Shown here in pieces: positions 1 to 13,470 of a DNA stretch of 64,000 nt (its first letter is position 1; every line of letters starts with the position of its first letter). Below the pieces are notes generated by a model that worked only from the letters and a program-made list of their open reading frames with translations, ran no database searches and had not been told where the DNA came from. Position numbers and translations under genes: made by a program. Origin of the DNA: Cristatella mucedo (lineage: Eukaryota > Bryozoa > Phylactolaemata > Cristatellidae); contig WPIO01000006.1 of the NCBI GenBank assembly GCA_009760855.2, forward strand, positions 11,557,501 through 11,621,500, in the 5' to 3' direction.

Positions 1-1100
1 AGCCGAGAATAGTTTGATGCCCCCCCGTGAAGTTTATGTTGCTTAGCCTTTCCGATTCTCGAACCGCACAGTAAGGGGTAGGCCGCAAAGAGGGCAAGGA
101 ATGCTAGCGGCTTCGAGAGGTAGGTTTTTTTGGTGCTGGCTGGCATTCGAGTGTTTTTTTTTAAAGAACTCTGACGAATATGTGCTAGCCTGTTTATCTG
201 AATCATCGTCTGTCTATTGGTCGCTGGAGCGCTGAAGGCAGAGGCAATTATTATCAGCCCACAGGCATGTAGCACATCCTGGAGTGTCAGTCGCTGTGTC
301 GTTTGCTCTCGGCCAGCAGTCACTTTTGTGTGCTAAAGCTCGACCATGCTCGGGTACTGTCTGCAGAGCTTGAATGCTAGAGCAATTGTGCCTGCTGGCA
401 CTTTAGCACTCAGATGGTAATGGCTTCTGACAGGATTTACACGTGGTTTCTGATGACTGTGTAGCGTATGACCCGAGTCTCTTTTGATCGCACGGTTGCC
501 GATACCGAATTGCAGGTCGTCTTTTAATATCTTATCCGACAGGGCGCGCAAACCTTGTAATCAAGAGGCTTGCATCATGGGATACTGAGCTTTTGCTGAG
601 TCTTGCATGAACATTGCAAGAGAAAGGTACTCCATTCAGAGCTGATGCTGTAGAATTCGCCAGAGCAGCGACTCTTGGAAAACCCTTGAATACAGTAATT
701 ATTGGGGGAATGAACAGCAAGGGTAAAGGGCCTACCAGATACTCGTGCTCGTCGTTGATGTAGCACACATGAGTAGCACTGTTTCTCAGGTGATCTAGGT
801 TTCATTTAATCGCAACACTACATCGGCTGCTTGGTAAATGATACGATCAGTTTTTAACATGTCCGTTGTCAGAACTTTTGAGGGCTTTTGAGCACGATAA
901 TCGAAATTGCTGCCTTCTATCCTTTAGCCTCTGAAGCAGCACATCAATCGAGCAATAAGTGGGGTAGTTTTGAGATGCTTTCCGATTCGAAGATACCTGT
1001 TCACGCCCTTGGACTAAGACTTGTTTTTCCTTTGCCGTGAGGAAATCCTTGGCAAGTAGCAGGATCTGCGTTCGCCTATACAAGCCCCGAGAGTTGGCTT
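1..1100. other. No recognised gene
   Basis: Several open frames of 70-80 codons lie end to end on the - strand between 333 and 1083. They contain no domain I recognise and no clear splice pattern. I see no repeat family member here. The stretch could hold a very old transposon or be simple intergenic DNA. Confidence 0.3.
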
Positions 1101-1118
1101 AGTCGTATTGGGACCTTG

Positions 1119-1281
1119 AGCCGTGATGGCACACTAGTAAGGTGGTTGCTTTTCACGACCTTGGTCCCGAGGTCATGGTTTCGAATCAAGCGGTGGGCAA
1201 TTAATTATTGCTGCAGCAAGTGGTGGTGATAGCCTTCAGGGGTCTTCTGTCGTTCTACAAGAGGCTGTAAAATCAGCCAGT
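1119..1281 (+). mobile_element. SINE family C, tRNA-headed
   Basis: The copy starts with an A-box-like block (GGCACACTAGTAAGG) and has a B-box-like block (GGTTTCGAATCA) about 45 bases later, the spacing of an RNA polymerase III type 2 promoter. It continues into the family body, with a GGTGGTGATAGCC block and a tail resembling AGAGGCTGTAAAATCAGC. The same order occurs at 53,530 on this strand and reverse-complemented at 9,863 and 15,058. Several B-box bases are mutated, so this is an old copy. Confidence 0.7.
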
Positions 1282-1344
1282 GTTTTATTTTATTTGACAA
1301 AGTCTGCTACTCGTTCTGCCAAGGTATCTAGAGCACGTTTTTTC

Positions 1345-1665
1345 AAGGGCGTACTAACCGTGCTGCATGCTCCCGGGACCCTGTGTGCATGTCACCCCTA
1401 ACCATAATAAATAATAAATCCTAGCTGATTGAACAGCCTCTTTTTGTATAGCGACAGAAGAGCCTTTGCGGCTATCACATCACCCCTAACCATAATAAAT
1501 AATAAATCCTAGCTGATTGAACAGCCTCTTTTTGTATAGCGACAGAAGAGCCTTTGCGGCTATCACCACCGCTTGCAGTGGCGATAAAGGATCGCGTAAA
1601 GCGCCTAGAAAGAGATTCTGAGTTCTCTGAGGCGGCTTTATCAAGTGCGTTATTATTATTATTGC
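1345..1665 (+). mobile_element. LINE A 3' end carrying an antisense SINE C insert
   Basis: The left part matches the LINE A 3' untranslated region (CTGTGTGCATGTCACCCC). The right part (1,594-1,665) is the LINE A terminal hairpin, TAAAGCGCC...GGCGGCTTTATC, followed by (ATT)n. Between them, in place of the roughly 75 bases normally found there, sits the tail and body of a SINE C in reverse orientation. I infer that a SINE C inserted into a LINE A copy and that the junction was later duplicated. Confidence 0.65.
1392..1567. repeat. 88-bp tandem duplication across the LINE A/SINE C junction
   Basis: Positions 1,392-1,479 are repeated directly at 1,480-1,567, essentially without mismatch. The unit starts in LINE A sequence (TCACCCCTAACCATAATAAA) and ends in antisense SINE C (CTTTGCGGCTATCAC). 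The near-identity says this duplication is much younger than the elements it copies. Confidence 0.9.
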
Positions 1666-1742
1666 TAACACAATCTTTTTGAGCTGCAATCCCGCTAGAA
1701 AGTTCACGTGTAGGCACGAGGCTTGTGCAGTTCTTTAGCAGC

Positions 1743-3300
1743 AGCCAAACGAAGGAGCTCCTTGAACATAAACATAAAACATCATTCTTTAGATCTTATG
1801 GTTGGTGGCTGGCATGAGTGTGGTAAAGGTTGCATGTCATTGTCAGATCAGTTTAGCTTCTATTTGAATCTTGGACTTACACTGCTGAATTTTTAGAGGC
1901 ATTTGGTAGCGTAGTTAAGTGACAATGTAAGGTTAACGATTATTGCAATGCAATAAATGACGAAGTATCTCTTATCTCCGGAAAGCTCTGCCACAGGAAA
2001 GATCGGTCGTCTCCCTGCCCGCGAATCAATCACGGTGAACTGCGTAACGCATTTCTTCTTGTTGTTAACTGGGAGGACATGCGAGCATGTCAGATGAATG
2101 CTGTCTCTGTCACAGTACCGAAAGCACCACGCTGTCTCAGGCAGATCTCTTGAGAGCCTGTGGATAATTGGTATCAAACTATGTGGTGACAAACTATACA
2201 ATTTTATTGATACTGAATATAGTAAATTTCAGTATTGGTAGTCAAGAGAAGTGTGTAAAAAAATTCAAAACCACCTGTGTGCATCTGTTCGTATTTTAAT
2301 AAAGCCACTAAGACTAGGTGAGTCAGTAAAGCGAACTCGAGTTCTCGAATGCAAACTAATCTAAAGCCTTAGTCGGTTACTGTTCGCGTTCGATAGCCGC
2401 CAGTATTATCTCAGTCGACGGGTAAAAGAGCTAGGATAGCCCAGCAAGACGGTCGAGGAGTAAATAGCTGAAGTCTCAGCGAAGGGTGATTAGAAGGTGG
2501 TATACATGCATGTAGATATGCATATATACAGCATCTTTCTGTGGACGAGTCAGTCGTGTACACTCCCATGTATATATGTTCAGGTAGACGTGTAGGGCTG
2601 TAGTGACTTGGAGTACAGAAAAGTCATTTGTATTAATGAAATGTCGACGCTCTAGTTACCGATCGATGAGCAATTACCAGAATGGTATTGAAAAGCACGG
2701 GGACGGTAGGGCGGGACTGCCAGGGTATTATATGCGAACAACGTTCCACATGTACATGTATTGTCGTCACTTAATAAAGCCCACGCAACACCGAATGACA
2801 TTGCATGATGACAGTGGCTGGCACTGGCTGCTTGCTCACGGTGGAGTTCACTTCCGTATGTTCCAGTGGGTGCCAAGGCAACCGTGTTCTGACTCTGGGT
2901 AATAGTAATCTCTGCTTTGAGGATCGTGAGTGGTTGTTTGTTGTGGATCGTGCCCCTTGAGCATAGAGGAAAGACGCTCAAAACTGAAACACTTTATAAA
3001 TAGTCCATAAATGCATCTCCCGCTCTTTGCCCGTTTTTATCGCATCGCTGACGCGGTAAAACAAACTTAAAAACAAGCTTGCCAAGAAGGAAAATCGCCT
3101 GAGAAACAGTTACTGAGCTAATCACGCCCCGCAGCTTTTACCAAATGTAATTTTCAAAGGAAGTCATGTCTATGGGGATTGAGGCTTTGGCAAGCTCGGC
3201 TGACTAAAATTCCGCTCAGCCCTGCTGACTAATCATGGAAGGAGCCAAAAGGAGAGTGCCGATATGATGGGCTTCACGAGATTTTATTGTTGAATTTCCA
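1743..3300. other. Unassigned interval
   Basis: I see no convincing gene or repeat family. A - strand open frame of about 100 codons at 1,893-2,201 has no recognisable domain. Positions 2,846-2,892 are repeated at 5,086-5,132 with about three mismatches. Confidence 0.3.
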
Positions 3301-3331
3301 ATCCCACGAAAATTGGCGATCCCTGCCTTGC

Positions 3332-3373
3332 GTGTGTGTGTGTGCGCGCGCGCGTGCGTGTGTGTGTGTGTGT
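3332..3373. repeat. (GT)n / (GC)n microsatellite
   Basis: Alternating GT dinucleotides are interrupted in the middle by a short run of alternating GC. The open frames read through it on both strands (VCVCV and HTHTH) are products of the repeat. Confidence 0.95.
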
Positions 3374-3374
3374 T

Positions 3375-5260
3375 GGAGACTTCTGACGGCACGATTTTCA
3401 GACGATCAGTTTCGCTGAAAAGCTCATGTCTAGATCGCGCATCCACAATGCTGAGCACATTTCGCCCGCGTACAGGATCGCCTACAACCACTTTCCTACC
3501 AAAATGTGCTGTACGGAAGACATTATACGTCATCCGACAGCTGCTGCCTCCGTTCACACTGAATGAGCCAACGGGCTACTCATTTTAAATAGCTTGCTTC
3601 TGGCGCGTGACGCCCAACTCCTAGAATCAACTGGACATTACCTCTCTTCGGCGGAGAGCATGGCGAGAGCGAGGCGACAGGAGTTAGGAGGTGCGAGAAG
3701 TCGGCTCAGCTTGATGGGCTCTTTACGCGGAGTCTAATGAAGCATTGAGGCCGGGACTGACCTTTAGAAAGCCCGTTGATCTGAGACCAAACCGCCGAGA
3801 AAAGGTGGTTCGGAGACCGTGACCTTTATTTCCACTTTGAAGTGGCTTGCTCGTGGCGGCAGACGCCTCTAGTGAAGGGCAGTGATACCCGGCGTCAACA
3901 TCGCTAGCAAATATGTGAAGCACGTCGGAAAGAGCTTGCCAATGTCTCTACCGCATCAGGGTACTGATTCTTGGAATAAGATCGGCTCTGCTACTCTCAT
4001 TTACCGAGAGAAAAAGATTTCTTCGTCACCTACACGTGGGCTAACTTCTAAGCAGCGAAAAACTCTGGAGTGCTAATGGATAACCCTGGCTGACTACATC
4101 TGTCCTAAAATAACTGAAAGCTGCCCAGCTAGCGAACGCGACTTTGTCGTGACAGACTAGTAAGGCTTTTCACGATTTCGTGGCTTAAATTTTCCTACCA
4201 ACGCTGCTCGACCTCAGAAAACGCCGACGCATAGTTGCAGTGCTGCATTTTTCTCACGGCATGCAGGATTCGTCGAACTAGTCTGAACATAGTTGTTCAG
4301 CTAAGAAATTTCCCACATGTTCGTGATTCGTGGGGGAGGGTCGAGTTGCCTTGGCCTCTGAAGCTAGTGACGCCCCCTGTCTAGCTGCCCATATCAGCGT
4401 CCTGTCTTATGCAGCCAATCGGCGGAATACGCTCGGTCGTTGTCGCCAGCGGTTGGCTGCACACCGTCCGTAAGGGACGACATCCGCCCAGCCGCTTGCG
4501 GCGGCGGCGCACAAGTCGCAAGATCCGCCGGAAGCTCGTCGTCGAGCTTCCGGCTGCAGTTTCCGCCGCAGCTCGGCAGCCGTTTCGCCTTCTCGCGAAG
4601 AAGAGCTAACTGAGGCTCGCCCTATAATTATGGCGTCCTTGGAACACTGGGGTACTCGCTAGACTGTCTTTGTCTTAACGACCGGTCCCGCAGCTTGTGT
4701 CCACCAAACGACGGTCAAACATATTCGGCTTAATCTACTACTGGCCACCTGGCGACTGCCGACATTATTAAGTTTGGGTTTCGATGAGCCAAAGATGGAG
4801 AAACTGCTAGCCTGGTGCTGGACCTGTGCTCTTTTGCTTAACTAGTCTGAGCACACAGTTTGACCATTTATCGCATTGTCACTTCTAGCAGCGAATGCAG
4901 CCTGCACCGCAGCGACCGGTAACTGCGACCGGCCAGGGTTGGGAGGCACCGAGTTTTAATTCTGTCCGAACGTGCGGAATACTGAGACAGTTCGTTGAGC
5001 ACCGGTCAGCCGCCGAGCTGAGGCTTATTTCGGGAAATGATGCATCATAGATTTCAGCATCCAAGTCAACAGCGGGCCACGATTCGTTCACTTCCGTATG
5101 CTCCAGTGGGTGCCAAGGAAACCGCGTTCTCACTGCCGTCCACCCGTCACGTCAAGCAGACGCGTGTGGACTAAATATTGGTAATGGTAATGAACTCCAC
5201 AACAGTAGTGGCCTTGCACTCGTAGTCGCTTCTCTGTTCGCCCGATCGGACATTTAAATA
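3375..5260. other. Unassigned interval
   Basis: No recognisable gene. The only clear structure is the perfect hairpin at 4,527-4,554 inside a short CpG-rich patch (4,400-4,610). Confidence 0.3.
4527..4554. repeat. Perfect 12-bp stem, 4-base loop hairpin
   Basis: The arms GCCGGAAGCTCG and CGAGCTTCCGGC are exact reverse complements separated by TCGT. The flanking sequence is CGG/CCG-rich but not itself palindromic. No function is visible. Confidence 0.9.
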
Positions 5261-5270
5261 TAATTTAATC

Positions 5271-5396
5271 TAATTCATTTGTATAGCGCCCCAAGATAAC
5301 TTAATCTCTATTCAGGCGCTTCACATGTGCCACGGGGCTCGAGCCCACGACCTCAGCCAGACCGTGGTTGGGGCGAGCACCTTAACCTCTGGACCT
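5271..5396 (-). mobile_element. SINE family B, full or nearly full length
   Basis: Read on the - strand it starts with CCAGAGGTTAAGGTGCTC (A box), then GGTCGTGGGCTCGAGCCC (B box), then the GAAGCGCCTGAATAGAGA hairpin arm, and ends GGGCGCTATACAAATGAATT. This is the same architecture as the copies at 23,826 and 60,045. The 253-codon open frame on this strand (5,321-6,082) runs into this SINE, which is good evidence that the frame is spurious. Confidence 0.85.
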
Positions 5397-5519
5397 TCCG
5401 AGCATAGCATGCGCTCGTTAGCTCCAAATGGCGGAACGCGTGCACGACAGGAACTAACTAGCGACTCCTTGGCTGAGCAGACTTTCAACGCGAACGCTCG
5501 CCTCAAAAAATAATAACGC

Positions 5520-7560
5520 GACCTTTGCACCGTACGCACGACCCTGCGTAAACACAGTGTGGCGGCGGCCGCGAGCGGCTGTAGCTCGGAGCGAAGCTTT
5601 AACCGCGGAGCTGAGCTGTGCTGAGCTGAGCATGAACCGTGGAGCGGTGAACGCTCAGCGCTTTGACTTTTGCTCCTGCCGAAAGTCTTCCTAGGTCGGA
5701 TAGCTCTCTCCGCTCGGGATTGAGCGATCCTGCCTGAGCATGGCCTGGATCGGATCGAGGCCGCACGAAGCGCCGCAAGGCAGCTCTGAAAAGCCGCCGG
5801 GCTGCCGCCCTCGAAGGAGGGCGCCCGCCACACGCCGCCCTCCCCGAGCGGCGTCGGCTTGCAGCTGGACTCCGACGGCCGACAGCGCACTGCACCGGAT
5901 GCCTTGGCCGCGGCGGGAGAGCCGCGTCCATTGATCGTCAACAGAGAGAGTGGCTTCCACGGTGGGGGGGGGCGTGTGCCCCGGTCGGGTGACCATCTCG
6001 CGATCGATCGAGCAACGCTCCGCCAGCGCCGGTCGTCGATAACCGCTGCCTGCCTAATACACTTAGCATAGACTATTGCCATTCTGGCTGGCGGTGAATT
6101 AATTATGCTCCGAGCGGCATCAAACGGTCCGCGCGCCGTGGGCAGGAAGCGAGGCCAGTGGTGAAGCAGCCGCCGCCGCCGCCGCGCGACCTCCGAAGGA
6201 GCTGCACTCCCTCAGAGAGGAGAGCAGGAGGCGCCGGACGAGTCGCGCGCGCGCGCGCGCCAGCTCGAGAGCGAGTCCGCAGCAGGCGCGCGCGCGTGCG
6301 AGGAGCAGAGCGGCGGCGGGCGAGGCGCAGCCGCCGCCGCCGACTCTGCTGTCGCCGCCGCCGCCAGTCGGCAGTCGGCAGCAGCAGCAGCCGCAGCAGC
6401 GGGCCGATCTACCGATGGCGCCGGCAGTACGGTGCGCAGCAGCTCTCGGCGTGATACTCTTCGCCGGTAAGCCGCGGCGCTAGGCGGCGGTCAGCTCCCT
6501 CCCAGTCACAGCCGCCGCTGCTGTCGCGGGATTGCCGCCGCCGCCACCGCCGAGCCCCGACCAGCAGACGTCGCTCGGCGCCAGCGCTCGATTCTTCTTC
6601 CGGGGAGGAGGGGTGTGGAGGGAGGGAGGGAGCGGGGATAGAGAACGGAGACGGTCTGCGCGTCGCAGCTCTCGAGGTCAAAGATGCGTCGCGTCTGAGC
6701 GGCGGCGGCTGCTGCGAGCTGCCATTCTGGTAGGCGTCTTGCACGCGCCGACCGCCTGAATCGGTAGCCGTCGAACGCCGTCGGTCGGTCGCGCCGCCGG
6801 GCTAGACGTCTCGGCTAAACGCCGCGGAGGGTTTCGGCCGCCGCTCGCTCGCTGCTCTCGGCGGGCGATCGCCTCTCGTGGCTCGGCGCACGGCCACTGG
6901 GCGGCGGCGGCTGCGACCAGCGAGAGCGCTCGCGCGGGAAGATTGCCCGCCGCCACCGGAGCGCGACTTGGCTACAGCCAGTGCGCCCTGCCGCCGTCCC
7001 TGGCAATGCGAGGACTAGATGGGCCATCTATCTTCACACGCCGCCCGAGTGTTCTTGTAGGTTGTTGCCGCCGCCGCCGCCGCCGCCGCCGCAGTCCGCG
7101 TACCTCGAAGCGATATTTCGCAGGACAATCCATCGCGCGGCTTTTTCGCGCGCTCTCCGGCTTAAATAAAGGAGGAGGAGACAACTCAGCATGAGCCGTC
7201 GCAACGTAAGCGCCGCTAGGTGTCGGTCAGCAGAGCTCCCAAAAAGTGGGACGAAGTAAAGCGCTCCGCTGTTTCAATTGCTCCTGCGGCGCCGCGCAAG
7301 CGTGGAATTCAATCGCGGCCGCCTAGACTCGGTCCTAGACTCCGACCTAGACTCGGGCTGGCCCGACGGCGACGAGTCAGCGTTCGCGAGCGCATTTCCA
7401 AAATCCAGCGCCAAGCGCCTCGGATCGCATACGCGCCACGGCGGCAGCTAGACGGGCGGCAGCCCTCAAATAATAAGCGATACAATCGGTGGCGGATCGG
7501 ACCGCCGCCGCCAGGCGGCGGCGTCGCAGCGGGCGGCTGGGACTCGAATAGACGCAATCA
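5520..7560. promoter_or_regulatory. CpG-dense block, possible promoter/5' UTR region
   Basis: CG dinucleotides are very frequent over about 2 kb, with CCG runs (6,166-6,183; 7,067-7,092) and alternating GC (6,246-6,261). Open frames appear in nearly all six readings, as expected where stop codons are rare by composition, so none is called as coding. It could be the CpG island of the downstream Ly6 gene or of a gene running out of the window; no transcription start can be fixed from sequence alone. Confidence 0.4.
7067..7092. repeat. (CCG)n trinucleotide repeat
   Basis: About eight to nine consecutive CCG units lie inside the CpG-dense block. Confidence 0.95.
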
Positions 7561-7609
7561 AACGTCTCAGTCAAAGTCTGTTGTGCAGCCAGCGTGCGCA
7601 CGCGTGCAG

Positions 7610-7660
7610 GCACACTGCATGCGTGCGCACACTGCATGCGTGCGCACACTGCATGCGTGC
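7610..7660. repeat. 17-bp minisatellite, 3 copies
   Basis: The unit GCACACTGCATGCGTGC occurs three times head to tail without mismatch. Each unit contains the palindrome GCATGC. The peptide repeats read from it (HACVRT and similar) are artefacts. Confidence 0.95.
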
Positions 7661-9860
7661 AAGGGTAGATGTATCCTGGTGCAGGCGAATGGAATCGTAT
7701 GCGTGTGCATACGGCACACGGGTAGAGATACTGGTTGAGAGTGCATTCTGCATCTTCAAGTTCCGGTTCACGTTTTCTTAAGACAAAACGTGTCTGAAAA
7801 AGCGATGCTAAGTTTCCACCATCCGGAAAAGGACAAACGCAGGCTCCCAGCTCACGCGGTTCGGTAGCGCCGACTAAAAAGGAAAACCGCGAGTGAATTT
7901 TACGCACTCGCTGCTATTTCTCTATTTATTCTAATGTGTTCTGCTATTTTCTGATATTTCCCGCCATTTCTCATATTTTCCAACGTGCCATTCTGAGAAT
8001 CTATCCGTCGTCACAACAGCAGGGCTCATTGCTTGCGTTGCTCGTACGCCTGGCTCGTCGAGCAGTCGCCGGGAGAAACTAGCGCCGAAATTAGCTTTCA
8101 CTTTTTATCCGGCGCAGCACAGAATAGTCCTGCTGATGTGATTAATCGAAAACCTATCCGCCTATCGATGCATCAAGACACGAATGTCTCTTGCGAGGCC
8201 GCTTATCTAATTTGACCCACATTTTCTTATGCTCGGCGGTGTGTGCGCGTTCGCGCGCCATCTCTTTTTTTGCCATCCTGCAGTGGTGGTCTGTAGGGCC
8301 ATTCTGTTTGTGCAGTTGCCGTCGTCCGAGTCGCTGCAACGCTGCTACGTGGCCAGGTAACTTAGCGAGGGGGGGCGGCGATCGGTGGCTGCTCTTACTT
8401 GGTTTACTAGCAAGCACCTGCAACGGCTACAGGCAACTCACTTGGCTGGGGCTCGTGGTGAGAATAGGCTGAGCGAATGCCAGGGCGCGAATGCCAAATG
8501 GCGGGCTCGCTGCAAATCTGCCGTCACGGAGCGCCTGCAGCCGCCTTTCAGTTAGGAGGAGCGAATCGTAAATACCCAGAGAAGTCACTTCTGTCTCCGT
8601 TTCCATCCTCCGCACGCGTGCGCGCGCGCCCGTGCGTGCGTTGGGCACACCGGATATACAGGATTAGAACTCGACGTGGCCGCGCTAGAAGTCAGCGACA
8701 CTCGATCTCGCGCGCTTCTGGGACTCCTTTATTCTCCGGCAGAGCCTATCTGTAAATACAAGCTAGCGCACTTGGCAGCACCCGAGTAGTAACACTACCC
8801 GGCTTCTGTGAAGAACGACCGGACGAGGGTCGCGTTCGTCGAGTCGGAAACGTATACAGCTGAGATATACGAGGCCAGACGGAAGCTCGCTTGCAGCAGT
8901 GAAGTCTCTCTGCCGAGCGACAAGCGGCATTTTTCGCGCGCGTCTGTATGGCCGGCCTTGACACTGAGCCATGCAGCTGCTGGATGTCGCCACTGTATAC
9001 GTAAGTTGCAGCTGCCGCTTGCCTCGCCTTTCTAGATCAGGCAGCGATCCTACCGTGGCTCTGATGTAAGCCGGCGCATGTTTGAGCACTTTTAAATGCA
9101 GGATTATCCCGGGCCTCCTGCCCGTCTGGCATCGCTCAGGGTTACAGGATTACAGCCTTCTTTCAGGGCTTCGTCTTTCGCTATTGCTGCAACGCTCTCT
9201 GCTCTCGGTCGGCGAGCGAGAGCTACGAGTTTCGCAGCTCCTGCACTGGCACGCTGACCGGAAGCTGCCACTGGTGGCAGCCGCCGCCAAATCGTGCGCC
9301 AGTAGCTTTACCCTCACCCTCGAGCAACATGTCGTCCTTTTAAAGCACGCCATTTTTCCTTCGGCGTGACGTTAGTCGCTCAGCAAATCCGGGCTCTTTC
9401 AAGCGCTGCAGCTGGGCAACTATGCCGTTCGAGCTATATCCGATCTCTCAAGCCGGCGGCAGCTCCTCTTGCCTTAGTCTCCACACTGCCACCGCCGCAG
9501 ACTCCGGGTCGTAGCTCGTCGGTAAGATGCTTGAACTTGACGACGCCGGTCGTGGGCTTAGAAGGTCACGCGAAAGGTAATTCTTAATTGCCTGCCGACG
9601 GCTGGCTGCAAGTGTTCGCTGGCCACGCCTATGAATGAAGGCCATTCAACCTGCCACTGCCACTGCCCAGTGGTAAGGTGCTACATGCTCCACTACACGA
9701 TCCGCCATCCTCGCTGGGGATTCTAGCAATGCAGCGGATAGCTTTTAAATTGCCCCTCTGCTAACGGGTAAAAGCCGCTTACGCTCATTCGCCGCTAGGG
9801 AAATTAGGTTGCTGAATCAGCTTACCTCGACTTGACTGCGCCCCGGCGGCAGGATTGGAT
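7661..9860. other. Unassigned interval
   Basis: Moderately CpG-rich with many short open frames in all readings. I recognise no domain and no repeat family member. Confidence 0.3.
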
Positions 9861-9862
9861 AC

Positions 9863-10027
9863 AAGCTGATTTAACTGCCTCTTTTGTATAGCGACAGAAG
9901 GGCCTTTTACGGCTATTACCACCGCTTGCACCGGCGATCAAAGATCGCCCACCGCAAAATTCGAACCCACGGCCTCGGTCATGAGTGCGTGAAAGGCAAC
10001 CGCCCTACCTAGTGCGCCATGACGGCT
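9863..10027 (-). mobile_element. SINE family C
   Basis: Read on the - strand, it shows a degenerate A box near 10,020, a GGTTCGAATTTTGCGG B box, the CGCCGGTGCAAGCGGTGGT body hairpin, and the family tail AAGAGGCAGTTAAATCAGCT. It is full length by comparison with the copy at 53,530. Confidence 0.8.
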
Positions 10028-10333
10028 CCCCCTCAAGAGCGGGTAAGTAGCGGGCCGTTGAAAAGTTGAGGTCTAAGGGAAAAGGAGATAGTAAAGTATC
10101 GAGTTCTCCTGCCTTCGGCGAGGTTCTTACTTCTGCGGTGGCAACCGAGTTCAAGGCCGACATCGGCTTCAACGAGCGCTTCCTCGCTTGTAAAAAGCCA
10201 GACACCAGAACTGGCGCGCTAGAACTAAGCATTAGGTAAGGACTCAAAACACTTTTCTTCTGCTCTCAATGTGAACTTTCTAGCGGTCGAACGCTGCTCT
10301 TGCGTCGAGGGGGCCAACTTGTTGCGGCGTCAG

Positions 10334-10399
10334 TGCAATCCGTTTCGGTAGCGTTGCAGTCCGTTTCGGTAGCGTTGCAGTCCGTTTCGGTAGCGTTGC
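10334..10399. repeat. 21-bp minisatellite, about 3 copies
   Basis: The unit GCAGTCCGTTTCGGTAGCGTT is repeated three times (10,334; 10,355; 10,376) with one base difference in the first copy, followed by a partial unit. The 21-base period keeps a frame open and yields a CNATETD peptide repeat on the - strand. There is no other sign of coding. Confidence 0.95.
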
Positions 10400-10834
10400 A
10401 GCCTAGCTTCGACGACAGTCGCGGTTCTCTGGCTTCTCTGGTCATGCTCAACTAGACCACGCGTCACCTTCGACGCCAAGTAGGCTCTGCGTGTTTCTTC
10501 CGGTTCATTAAGGTAAAGGAGACCGGCATCGATCGGTCGCCGTCGAGGCCGTGGCCAGCCTCGAGACTGAGACCGCGCGATAGCGCTTCACACAAGGGGC
10601 TCGTTTCGCCCTCGTATTGACGTTCTCATAATTTTCTTGCTGCTTAGTGGCTGCAGTCGACGAGGCAGCAGCTGGAAAGAAACTAGCGCTGGGTTGGTGG
10701 CTGTTACTAGCTCAACTTTGCCGGGGCTTACTGGCTGTTCGTTGGGGGAGGCGGCGTCGCTCAACACCCTTTGTAGGTGCTCTCGTGCGTGTTGGTCAAA
10801 GCCGTCATAAAGTGCTGCTCCAAAGCAGGTGGCA

Positions 10835-12800
<1,966 letters not shown>

Positions 12801-12911
12801 CTGGGGCTCTGTATAGGCTGGATTATTGCAATGCCGCTCTGGCTGGGCTACCGAAAAAAAAGCCATTAGGCCACTGCAGCAGATGCAGCTGATGAATATA
12901 GCTGAGGGCTA

Positions 12912-13010
12912 GTTAAATTTCTATACAGAATAGCAATTGTAAATTGCTTAGAGTGAGAATAAGTTCTCCGATGGTGCTATAAAAATGCATTGCTATTATT
13001 ATTATTAAAA
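12912..13010 (+). mobile_element. LINE A-type 3' tail inserted in LINE B
   Basis: Contains the motif GTGAGAATAAGTTCTCCGAT followed by GGTGCTATAAAAATGCATTG and (ATT)n, a decayed version of the LINE A/SINE B terminal hairpin. It interrupts LINE B reverse transcriptase sequence between the ARLV-type and VSPLL-type blocks. Confidence 0.5.
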
Positions 13011-13416
13011 AAACCCAGGGTTTGATCCACGTGTCTCCTTTGCTGAAGTAGCTGCGATGGCTTCCGATTGATGAACGGATACAGAATTAAATTCTCAGGC
13101 AATCCCACAAGACCCGCCACGGCTGAGCTCATTCGTACGGAGCTGAACTGCTGCATCAGTTTCAGCCTCTTGCTGCCCTCAGGTCCTCTGTGGACTATAA
13201 ATTAGCCGTTTCACTCCTACGCTCAAAGACCGTTGGCGGAAGAAGCTTTTACGTTGCAAGTGCTATACTGTATAACTCACTTCCACGATGCTGACATAAC
13301 GACATCTGCTCACCTGCTGCCGACTATGGCGCATCTTTTCCAGCCGTCCTGAGCTGCTGCTTCCGTGCTACTCACTCCATCGACTGCCCTCCTGACGGAG
13401 CCACGCTTCTCACTCG

Positions 13417-13420
13417 CTCG

Positions 13421-13455
<35 letters not shown>

Positions 13456-13470
13456 TGTCTCTCTCTTTGT
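13417..13470. repeat. (CT)n microsatellite within LINE B
   Basis: CT dinucleotides interrupted by single A and G changes. They lie between the SLL-like coding block and the GAGATGAAGTCTGTTGGCTA block of LINE B. Confidence 0.9.

Noticed and set aside
5321-6082. 253-codon - strand open frame
   Set aside because: It runs through CpG-dense DNA with few stops by composition, and its end lies inside an antisense SINE B. No domain recognised.
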